A stretch of 64,000 nucleotides of DNA from Brachybacterium fresconis. GTDB lineage: Bacteria > Actinomycetota > Actinomycetes > Actinomycetales > Dermabacteraceae. The stretch spans positions 2,604,001 to 2,668,000 of the forward strand of contig NZ_JAGIOC010000001.1 in assembly GCF_017876515.1 (NCBI RefSeq), written 5' to 3'. Shown piece by piece: positions 35,242 to 42,530 of the stretch; the stretch's first letter is position 1, and the number at the start of each line of letters is the position of its first letter. The translations under genes and the position numbers were made by a program. The notes below the pieces were generated by a model. The model was not told the DNA's origin. It searched no databases and was given only the letters and a program-made list of their open reading frames with translations.

Positions 35242-36572
35242 AGGGACTGGCGCTCCTCGGCGAGACGGAACAGGACTTCTCCGGCGTGGTCGATCACGAG
35301 GGTGTCGGGATCGTCGCGCAGCGCCTCGATGTCCAGGGCGGTGGGGTCCTGGTACAGGACGTTGTACTCCTCGCACTCCTGCTTCGAGATCGACGTGGCG
35401 AAGTAGCGGTTCACGCGCTGCTTCTCCTCGCCGGTGGCGGGGTCGTAGGTGCCCAGGCCGGTGACGTGCGTGGAGTGGGCGAGCTCGCCCCAGGGGTGGT
35501 CCTTGAACCGCTCCCACTGCTTCGTGAAGTACTCGATGTTGTGGTACCCGATGTCGCGCAGGCCGGGGTGCATGGCGGCGACCTCGGTGATGTGCGGGGC
35601 GTAGATGATGACGTCGCCTCCGTCGGCGCAGACGGGCTCGGACTTGTAGAAGCCCTTGGCGCCGGTCCACATGTCGTCGTACATCTCCGGCACCAGCGCC
35701 ACGATGCGTCGGTACGGCTTGTCGACGTAGGTGATGTGGGTCTGCGCGGAGATCTTCGCGCTGGCGGCCCAGGCGGCCTGCGGGTCGCCGTAGGCGACAG
35801 CGCCGAGGTCCGCCCCGCCCTCCTTGACATCCATGGTGAAGCAGTACTTCTCGGTGGTGACGAGCTCGCTGGCGGCGTCGATGAGCTGGCGCACCGGGGT
35901 GATGCCGAGGGTGCCGATGATGCGGCTCGCGGTGATCAGCGCGCCGACCCAGTGGGAGATGTCGATGACGTCGTGCACCGAGCAGCCGGGGAAGAAGTAC
36001 TTGTTGCCGCCGGAGAAGCCGACCACCTCGTGCGGGAACACCGGGCCGACGATGAGGTTCACATCGGACTCGACGCACAGGCGGTTGATCTGCACGCGCA
36101 TGGGGACGTCGGTGAGCAGACCGCCGGTGAGCTCGCCGATGCGCTCGGCGGAGATCTCGCCGAGGTCCGCGATCTGGTCCGGGTCGTCCCAGGCGTGGTT
36201 GACGACGGTCCACTCGGGGTAGGTGGCCTGCGCGCCGCGCTCGGTGGAGCCCAGCAGCGTGTCGATCGCGTCGGCGTCCATCGCGGCGTGGGTGCCCAGC
36301 GCGATCAGCACGGTCACGGAGGCGGCGCGGCCGGCGAGGGCATCATGGATGGCGGGCAGCACCTTGGGCAGCGGGACCGAGCGAGTGCCGTCGGGGACGA
36401 TCAGGCAGACGCTCTTGCCGTCGTAGTCGGTGGCGGCGAGCTGCTCGGTGACGAAGTCGCGGATCTGCTCGTCGGTGAGCGTTCCCTCCGGGCCGCCGAG
36501 CAGGGCGGCGCGTTCGGCCAGGCCGTCCGGGATCGGGTCGATGGTCGGCGTCGTCGCAGTCGGCTCGCTCAT
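35238..36572 (-). CDS. larA: Lactate racemase-type LarA
   Basis: This 444-aa nickel-pincer-dependent racemase or epimerase has an N-terminal domain with LIVPDGTRSVPLPKVLPAIHDAL and LIALGTHAAMDADAID. HEVVGFSGGNKYFFPGCSV carries the His and the Lys that holds the cofactor. The ATG at 36572 is followed by an unconserved Thr/Pro start. It is first in an operon with larE and larB. LarA homologues also act on 2-hydroxyacids and sugar acids other than lactate, so the substrate is open. Confidence 0.92.
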   Translation of the reverse strand: MSEPTATTPTIDPIPDGLAERAALLGGPEGTLTDEQIRDFVTEQLAATDYDGKSVCLIVPDGTRSVPLPKVLPAIHDALAGRAASVTVLIALGTHAAMDADAIDTLLGSTERGAQATYPEWTVVNHAWDDPDQIADLGEISAERIGELTGGLLTDVPMRVQINRLCVESDVNLIVGPVFPHEVVGFSGGNKYFFPGCSVHDVIDISHWVGALITASRIIGTLGITPVRQLIDAASELVTTEKYCFTMDVKEGGADLGAVAYGDPQAAWAASAKISAQTHITYVDKPYRRIVALVPEMYDDMWTGAKGFYKSEPVCADGGDVIIYAPHITEVAAMHPGLRDIGYHNIEYFTKQWERFKDHPWGELAHSTHVTGLGTYDPATGEEKQRVNRYFATSISKQECEEYNVLYQDPTALDIEALRDDPDTLVIDHAGEVLFRLAEERQSL

Positions 36573-36975
36573 CACTCCATGATGCGCCGCCTGACCAGGG
36601 AAAGCCAAGGATGGTCAACTGTTGCCATCGGGCGGTCGCCCCGAGCACGATTTCCCGTCGGACGCTTCGCGGGCATCGGGGGCGTGCGAACAGCGGCCGG
36701 CGCTCATGCTGAAGGTGTCGCGATAGGGCCCTTCGTTCGGGGGGCTGCACAGATCTGTCACGAAACTGCCGACACGGACCCTATTCGCAACCGCGGCAGG
36801 GCGAGGAGCGGGGTGTCGCGCTGGGGTATACCCCAACGGGCCACCCCGGGGCGTATGACCCCCTGGAGGGTCATAATGTACTGTTCGCGCTTCAACGGTG
36901 GGCATTACTGCGGCCCTGGACGCCGGCATCGGAGCCGTGAAGGAACGCGACCACGGGCGCGTACTTGACCGCGCC
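36573..36975. other. Non-coding segment with palindromes, upstream of decayed genes
   Basis: No intact gene is seen. Contents: a block (about 36755-36787) almost identical to one near 61000; GGGGTATACCCC (about 36825-36836), also near 61030; and a perfect 22-bp palindrome at 36854-36875 with arms TATGACCC and GGGTCATA, just before ATG 36877 of a reading frame of about 30 codons. The palindromes look like regulator sites left beside lost genes. Confidence 0.6.
36854..36875. promoter_or_regulatory. Perfect 22-bp palindrome (orphan operator)
   Basis: The arms TATGACCC and GGGTCATA flank CCTGGA. It directly precedes an ATG whose frame stops after about 30 codons. It resembles C-rich, G-rich operators of CsoR/RcnR- or GntR-type regulators, but no such gene is in the window. 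Confidence 0.5.
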
Positions 36976-37144
36976 GATGCCGCTCAAGTATGGCTACATC
37001 AACTACCGTCAGGCGATCCGTCGGGCCCTTGCGCTCGGCTACAGCGGTCCCATCTGCTGCGAGCACTACGGTTCGGACTCCTTGGGAGTCATCGCGGAGA
37101 ATGTGCACTACGTCCGGCAGGTGCTGACCTCCGCTCTGGCCTGA
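36970..37144 (+). pseudogene. Sugar isomerase/epimerase remnant (C-terminal part)
   Basis: One frame encodes KYGYINYRQAIRRALALGYSG followed by PICCEHYGSDSLGVIAENVHYVRQVL and ends at TGA 37142-37144. This fits the last 55 or so residues of a xylose-isomerase-like TIM-barrel sugar-phosphate isomerase (the ICCEHYGSD strand with its metal-ligand Glu). The N-terminal 200 or more residues are missing and no start site fits, so it is a deletion remnant. Confidence 0.65.
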
Positions 37145-37174
37145 ACCGCTTGCCCGCTGACGAGGAGAGCCACC

Positions 37175-37636
37175 ATGAGAGCTGGGCACCGTCTGTCGAT
37201 CTTCGACGACGACCCCACGGGCTCGCAGTGCGTGGCTGGGATCGATGTCGCCTTCGCCGACGATCCGTTGATTCCGGTCGCAGCGCTGGCCGAGCCGGAC
37301 TCCGCATGCTTCGTCCTGACCAACGGTCGGGCCCTCGACGAGGATCGTGCGATCGCCGTGAACCGCCGGTTGGTCCGGGGAGATGCTGCGAGCGGGCATC
37401 CCACCGAGCGGGATGCATGTGGTCTCCCGCTCGGACTCACCCGACGCTCGATGGGGCGGGTGATCGGAGGGCAAAGGGTCCGCGGCGTTCTTCGACGTCG
37501 CCGGCCACGTTATCGCCCTGGGCGGGTACGTTCCGCGCGACGTCGACCCGTTCGCGATCGGACTACCCCGGCAGTCGACGCGCCATCCGCCGCGAGCCCG
37601 CGCTACGCCACTCCGGAGGCCTCCGCCCCGTCGTAG
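37175..37636 (+). pseudogene. Four-carbon acid sugar kinase remnant (DUF1537/OtnK-like N-terminus)
   Basis: From ATG 37175 the frame encodes RLSIFDDDPTGSQCVAGIDV, then FVLTNGRALDEDRAIAVNRRLV. The DDDPTGSQ block is the substrate-binding start of OtnK/DtnK-type kinases. After about 75 codons similarity moves to another frame (MHVVSRSDS, expected SRSDSTLRG), showing a frameshift, and the remaining 300 residues are absent. The frame then runs by chance to 37636. With the isomerase remnant it marks a decayed acid-sugar catabolic operon. Confidence 0.65.
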
Positions 37637-40600
37637 GCGATTGCGAAGACGTGCAGGTTCTCGTTGCTCGGGAAGGTCACGGCGGCGATCTGCGTCCCGT
37701 CGGGCGCCGACCAGGCGTCGGTAGCGTAGACATAGGTGGTGCTCGCCTCGCCGGAGTTGTGATCCATCGTCGCCACCACGGTGTTGCCGTCGATCGGGGA
37801 GCCGTCCTCGCTCGGCAGCACCCAGTCCCCGAAGGAGATCGGCACGTCCTCCGTCGTGCCGTCTGTGAGCTCGACGGACACCGTGTCATCGACGGTGCCG
37901 TGGGTGCCGAGGCCAATGAAGGAGATCGACCCTGCCGGACCGGGCGGCTCGACCCGTTGTCCGTCGGCGGTTATGGTGTTCGGACTGCCCGGGGCCACGT
38001 CGGGCCACTGGAATGCCAGGCCGTGCACGTCGTGCTCGGACCCCGGCACGAGGCCCGTAGCGGCGAGCGCCTCCTCCGACAGGCTGTTCCCCGAGCCGTC
38101 GAGGTCTCCCGGTGAGGAACCATCGTCCGGGGAGCTGCCGACGGTGTTGAAGGACGCCATCATCGACCCGGGCGGGGCGACGCGAAGCCGGACCGGCAGC
38201 GTCCTGACCTCGTCGGACCCCTTGCGACCTACCGTGAGCCGCACGTTGTGGTCCCCGATGGCGACCTCGTCCGAGACGGTAAGGGCGATATCGGCGACCA
38301 CCTGCCCGGAGCTGTCCGGGCGCAGGGGCCGTGCCGTGGCCGAGATGTCCTCGGGCGCGTCGATGTCGACGGCCACCGGCCGGTGGTTTCCACCGAACGC
38401 CTGCACGGTGGTGGTGAGGACGGCGGACTCTCCCGGCGCGACGGTCTGGAAGGACGGCGTCGCCGTCGCGACGAGCTCGGATTCGCCGTCACGGAACGAC
38501 GGCGGGGCCGCATCCTCCCCGGTGCCCCAGTCCTGGTCCGGTGAGTCGGACATCGTCAGGTCGATGACGCCGCCCTCGGCGATCAGCTGCTCGGGCAGGT
38601 AGGTCCGATCCCACGGCTCCCCGTCGACCTTCATGCCAGCGATGTATCTGCCGCCGTCAGCAGCGCCCGGGGCCAGGATCTCCAGCTGCTGTCCCTCGCC
38701 CAGGTCGACCTCGACCCGTTCGAAGCGCGGGGCGTTGAGCGTCAGCACATCGGTGCCGGGCGTGGAGGGGTACAGCCCCATCGCGGCCCACACGTACCAC
38801 CCGGCCTGTGCGCCGAGGTCGTCATTGCCAGGCTTGCCGTCCGGCGTGGGCTGGAACAGCTCGGCGATGACGTCGTCGACGAGCTCCGAGGTCCGCACTG
38901 GCTGGCCGACGTAGTTGTACAGCCAGGGCACGCCGAAGTTCGGCTCATTGCCGATCCACAGCTTCGGTGCGCCGTCCCCGGCGTTGTACTCGGTGGTGAA
39001 CTCGTCGAGCCGCGCGATCGTAGCCTCCCTCCCGCCGAGCGCCTCGACCAGGCCCTCGACGTTCTGGGGGACGAGCCAAGTGTACTGGTGATCGTTGCCC
39101 TCGTCGAAGCCCTCCTGTCCGAAGCCGGGTCCGGATCTCGGCTCGATGAACGCCCCGGACTCGGAGCGCGCGGACATCAGGTCGGTGGCCGGGTCGTAAA
39201 TGTTCTGCCAGTACTGTCCGCGTTCCTGGAACTCGGTCGCGACCTCGTCCCGGCCGGTGGCGGTGGCCAGCTGCCCGATCGCGAAGTCGGCGATCGACCA
39301 CTCCAGGGTCACCGAGGCGCCGACGATCCCGTGGTCGCCGCGGAACTCCTCCGTCTGGGGGCCGTACCCGAGCTCGAGGTAGCTCTCGAGCCCGGGTCGC
39401 TGCACGTACCCGTCTGTGTCCGCGGGGGTTTGCGTGGCGCCCTTGATCATGTAGTCCAGGGCGGACTCCACGTCGAAGTCACGGGCCCCGAAGGCATACA
39501 TGGACGCGATCAGCGGGACGGAGGAGTCCCCCGTCATCTGCCCGGTCGGCTGGTTCGCCACCGGCCATCGGGGGAGCCACCCGTACTGCACGGCGTCGTT
39601 TACCAGGGACTGCGCCATGTCAGAGGCGCGCTCCGGCACGAGGATCGCGTGCAGTGCGGCGAGTGAGCGGTAGGTGTCCCAGTCGGAGAAGTTGGCGTAC
39701 TGGGTGTGGCCGGGGGCGACCTCGTGGATCTCGCCGTCGAAGCCGACGTAGCGCCCGTCGACGTCGTTGAAGGTGTTCGGGTGCATCAGCGAGTGGTACA
39801 GCGAGGTGTAGAACATCGTGGTGTCGGAGTCGGCCCCTCCGGAGACCTCGATCCTGCCGAGCATCTCGGCCCAAGCGTCGCGATTGGCCTGCTGGAGGGA
39901 ATCGACATCCCACGCGGGAATCTCGGCGGCGAGGTTCGCTGCGGCCCCGGCCGCGTCCACGTAGGAGATGGACGACTTGACGGTGATCTCGGATCCGGCC
40001 GGGAACGTGAGCCAGGCGCCGGCCGTCTGTCCGTCGGCCGTCGCCTCGCCCGGACGGAGCTCGCCGTCCTGCCAGGTGCCGAAGTCCTCGACGGCGGTGT
40101 CGAACTCCATGACGAAGTGGGTGGTGTGCTGGTTGTCCTTACCGCAGAACCCGCCGGTGGTCACGGCGCCGGTCACGGTGCTCCCCTCGACCTGCAGGTC
40201 GACGTCGTAGACGCTGGCCTTCGAGCCGCCGGCGTCGAGGATCACTTGGGCCGGCTCGGACTCCGGGAAGTCGAAGGTCATGCCGGCGGAACGGGTGGCC
40301 GCGAACAGCTCGACGTCGATGTCCGAGGACTCCAGCGTGACGGCGTACCTCCCGACCTCGGCGGATTCGACGTCGTGCGAGAACTGCTCGGTGCGGTCCC
40401 ACGGCGTCTCGCCGACCTCCCCGGTGACCGGGAGCAGCGGGAGGTCGCCGAACACGTTGCAGCCTGCGGCCGCGTGGGTCAGGCTGAAGCCGCTGATCTC
40501 GGAGTCGGAGTGCCGGTAGCCTGCGTAGGAGCTCGGGGTGTCGGGCGAGACCTGCACCATCCCGAAGGGCATCGACGGACCGGGGAAGTTGTTGATCTCC

Positions 40601-40797
40601 CCGACCACGGCTCCCGTCGCCGCACCTGTGCCCACCATCGGGTTGACGTGGTCGAGGGGATCGTGCACCGCCGCCTCGCCGCTTCCGTTCGCGGGTGGGG
40701 CCGCCGCTGCGCCGACCGTCCCGCCGACGCTCAGTGCCAGTGCCGTCAGTAGTGCCGCGGCACCGCGTGCAGTTCGTGCTCTGGTCAAGGGTCTCAT
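37603..40797 (-). CDS. Secreted GH92 alpha-mannosidase (first of three)
   Basis: This 1064-aa exo-alpha-mannosidase has signal peptide residues 1-33 ending AAAAPPANG. The GH92 domain runs from about 48 to 770: VNPMVGTG, PSMPFGMVQVSPDT, GFSLTHAAAGCN, WLYNYVGQP and GNDDLGAQAGWYVWAAMGLYP. An Ig-like linker and a C-terminal beta-sandwich follow (FNTVGSSPDDG to GDWVLPS and VFAIAYDG), as in other actinobacterial GH92 and GH38-type enzymes. GH92 enzymes need calcium and trim mannan or N-glycan mannose. A LacI operator lies 113 bp upstream. Its 3' end overlaps the kinase remnant. Confidence 0.94.
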   Translation of the reverse strand: MRPLTRARTARGAAALLTALALSVGGTVGAAAAPPANGSGEAAVHDPLDHVNPMVGTGAATGAVVGEINNFPGPSMPFGMVQVSPDTPSSYAGYRHSDSEISGFSLTHAAAGCNVFGDLPLLPVTGEVGETPWDRTEQFSHDVESAEVGRYAVTLESSDIDVELFAATRSAGMTFDFPESEPAQVILDAGGSKASVYDVDLQVEGSTVTGAVTTGGFCGKDNQHTTHFVMEFDTAVEDFGTWQDGELRPGEATADGQTAGAWLTFPAGSEITVKSSISYVDAAGAAANLAAEIPAWDVDSLQQANRDAWAEMLGRIEVSGGADSDTTMFYTSLYHSLMHPNTFNDVDGRYVGFDGEIHEVAPGHTQYANFSDWDTYRSLAALHAILVPERASDMAQSLVNDAVQYGWLPRWPVANQPTGQMTGDSSVPLIASMYAFGARDFDVESALDYMIKGATQTPADTDGYVQRPGLESYLELGYGPQTEEFRGDHGIVGASVTLEWSIADFAIGQLATATGRDEVATEFQERGQYWQNIYDPATDLMSARSESGAFIEPRSGPGFGQEGFDEGNDHQYTWLVPQNVEGLVEALGGREATIARLDEFTTEYNAGDGAPKLWIGNEPNFGVPWLYNYVGQPVRTSELVDDVIAELFQPTPDGKPGNDDLGAQAGWYVWAAMGLYPSTPGTDVLTLNAPRFERVEVDLGEGQQLEILAPGAADGGRYIAGMKVDGEPWDRTYLPEQLIAEGGVIDLTMSDSPDQDWGTGEDAAPPSFRDGESELVATATPSFQTVAPGESAVLTTTVQAFGGNHRPVAVDIDAPEDISATARPLRPDSSGQVVADIALTVSDEVAIGDHNVRLTVGRKGSDEVRTLPVRLRVAPPGSMMASFNTVGSSPDDGSSPGDLDGSGNSLSEEALAATGLVPGSEHDVHGLAFQWPDVAPGSPNTITADGQRVEPPGPAGSISFIGLGTHGTVDDTVSVELTDGTTEDVPISFGDWVLPSEDGSPIDGNTVVATMDHNSGEASTTYVYATDAWSAPDGTQIAAVTFPSNENLHVFAIAYDGAEASGVA

Positions 40798-41108
40798 CGC
40801 GAATCATCCGCTCAGTTCGTGCCGAGCCGCTGCGCCCGAGCCACTGCGGGCCCGCGTCGTCGCGGGCCTCCGGGTGACACCACCACACCCAGGAGTAGGG
40901 TTCCAGCCTTATGACAACCTTGTCAACAGGGCGGAAAAGATGTTGACTATGTCGCGTCCGAGGAACTCCGAGCCGAGTGCACGCAGCAGATCGACCAAGG
41001 GCTGCGACGTCTCGCGGCGACCGTCGGACGTCCCGCATTCGCCCGACGGGTGGGGTGAACGACGCTCCAGCCCGTGCCTCACGATCACGTGACGACGAAA
41101 GGACCGCC
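40798..41108. other. Divergent intergenic region with a LacI operator
   Basis: This 311-bp gap lies between the first GH92 gene (minus) and the exported repeat protein (plus). It holds the operator at 40910-40923; no other gene or repeat is seen. Confidence 0.6.
40910..40923. promoter_or_regulatory. LacI-type operator 1 of the mannoside regulon
   Basis: TGACAACCTTGTCA has perfect TGACA/TGTCA half-sites with a 4-bp centre. It is placed to control the first GH92 gene and perhaps the divergent exported protein. The half-sites match the operators at 42235 and 50778. Confidence 0.75.
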
Positions 41109-42077
41109 ATGCGCTGGCGCACCGCACTCTCCACCACTGCCGCCGTAGGACTGATCTCGATGGGCGCCGCCCTGCCCGCCCACGCGGGACTGACGACGTA
41201 CTGCCAGGGCACCGCCGCCGACGTGACCGTCCCCGGGGACCTGGTCGTCCGCGCCGACCAGGCCTGTGACCTGTCCGGCGTGACCGTGACCGGGAACGTC
41301 ACCGTACGTGCGGGGGCAAATCTCCTCGCCGAGGATTCCACGTTCGAGGGCAGACTCCGCGTGCAGGACAACGCCTATCTCGACGCGAAGGGGTCGACCA
41401 TCGCGGGCAACCTGGTCCTGCGCTCGGCCTACGGCGCCTACGTCGAGGACGGCGCCGTCGATGGCCGGACCAACGCGCAGGAGTCAGGATTCCTCTACAG
41501 CCTGGACTCTGAGCACAGCGCCAGGGTCGTCGCCGCGAGCGGGGAGACCTACCTCGATGGGTCCGTGGTCCGGGGCAGCGTCACTACCACCGACGAGCAC
41601 CTCACGGACGTCTACGACAGCTGGATCACCGGCGATCTGAGCGTGACCGGCGCCGCCGAGGGCGGCCTGCTGTGCACCAGCGAGGTCGACGGCGACCTCA
41701 GCTACACGGGCAACGGGGGACTGGTGCAGATCAGCGCCAGCGCACCGGTCGGGCCCTGCGGCGTCAGCTATGTCGGCGGTGACGTCGCGCTCGTGGACAA
41801 CACGGCCGACGTGATCATCAGCAACACGATCGTACGCGGCGACCTGCGCTGCGACGAGAACGACACGGCCCCGACCGGCGAGGATAACCGCGTGCGAGGG
41901 ACGTCCGAGGGCCAGTGCGCCGAGCTCGCGCCGACGGCGGACACCTCCGGCCGCGCCCGGATCGCGCCGCAGCAGGTCGACGACCGACGGGAGGGCGTCC
42001 TGGAGAAGGCCGGGGCCCGCACCGCCGAGGGGGAGCGGGAGGCCGCTGCGGCGGGCAGCGCCGGGATCGGCGACTGA
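41109..42077 (+). CDS. Exported protein with beta-helix-like repeats
   Basis: This 322-aa protein has a Sec signal ending LPAHA (residues 1-26). The mature part shows 20-25-residue repeats of short strands: VTVPGDLVVRADQACDLSGV, VTGNVTVRAGANLLAEDS, FEGRLRVQDNAYLDAKGS, IAGNLVLRSAYGAYVED and so on. The pattern suggests a right-handed parallel beta-helix like bactofilin or pectate-lyase-type surfaces, with no obvious catalytic site. The C-terminal 55 residues are charged. It sits between GH92 genes and may bind or present polysaccharide. A strong terminator follows. Confidence 0.72.
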   Translation: MRWRTALSTTAAVGLISMGAALPAHAGLTTYCQGTAADVTVPGDLVVRADQACDLSGVTVTGNVTVRAGANLLAEDSTFEGRLRVQDNAYLDAKGSTIAGNLVLRSAYGAYVEDGAVDGRTNAQESGFLYSLDSEHSARVVAASGETYLDGSVVRGSVTTTDEHLTDVYDSWITGDLSVTGAAEGGLLCTSEVDGDLSYTGNGGLVQISASAPVGPCGVSYVGGDVALVDNTADVIISNTIVRGDLRCDENDTAPTGEDNRVRGTSEGQCAELAPTADTSGRARIAPQQVDDRREGVLEKAGARTAEGEREAAAAGSAGIGD

Positions 42078-42093
42078 CAACCCAGCGACCTTC

Positions 42094-42140
42094 ACGCAGC
42101 ACGGAGCCCTCCCCTGCTCGGGGCGGGCTCCGTGCTGCGT
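42094..42140 (+). terminator. Strong intrinsic hairpin terminator
   Basis: The 16-bp perfect arms ACGCAGCACGGAGCCC (42094-42109) and GGGCTCCGTGCTGCGT (42125-42140) surround a 15-nt loop. It is 17 bp after the stop of the exported repeat protein. There is no U-tract, as is common in high-GC actinobacteria. Confidence 0.8.
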
Positions 42141-42234
42141 AGCGGGGAGTTCCGGTCGGCGATCGGTTCCTGGCGCACCGGACAACTTCCGCCGCAGGGT
42201 TGTCCGGTGTGACACAGGACGCTACTCTTGCCCG

Positions 42235-42248
42235 TGACATCGTTGTCA
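42235..42248. promoter_or_regulatory. LacI-type operator 2
   Basis: TGACATCGTTGTCA is a perfect TGACA-N4-TGTCA site, 154 bp upstream of the second GH92 start. The core GACATCGTTGTCA is identical to the operator before the ABC-transporter operon at 50778, part of a longer stretch of promoter similarity. Confidence 0.78.
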
Positions 42249-42339
42249 ACATGATGACCACGATCCACCGAATCTGCGTCGATCTACGGTATCGCCCCAG
42301 TCGCTCAGAAGAGGCGCTGGGCGCTGTCGACAGTGCGCA

Positions 42340-42530
42340 GGAGCGGCCTTGCGCTACCGGATCGTCGGGTCGTTCGAAGGAGAACTACATGCGACGCAGA
42401 AATTTCCTGGTCCTCGCCGGAAGTGGCCTCACCGCGGCCGGGCTGGCTCGGACTCCGGCGGGGTCGGCTCAGGCGGCGAGGCCAGCAGCGGGACCGGCGG
42501 CGACGCTGAGGCCTTCACCTGGTGCCCCCT
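42340..42530 (+). repeat. Copy of the binding-protein gene 5' end fused to a GH92 gene
   Basis: This segment matches 50885-51058: ACCGGATCGT, TTCGAAGGAGAAC, then ATGCGACGCAG and the signal-peptide codons. Beyond codon 25 the similarity continues in a shifted frame: frame +1 reads EAFTWC, where the binding protein has EVFTWW. The GH92 protein therefore starts with a borrowed signal region whose lipobox LAAC has become LART. Confidence 0.75.

Noticed and set aside
36611-36628. ATGGTCAACTGTTGCCAT as an operator upstream of larA
   Set aside because: The arms are offset by one base and no second copy exists in the window. Too weak to list.
36825-36836. GGGGTATACCCC as a CsoR copper-regulator operator
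   Set aside because: It resembles such sites, but no copper gene is adjacent at any of its three locations and the flanks are shared too, which fits a larger repeated block better.
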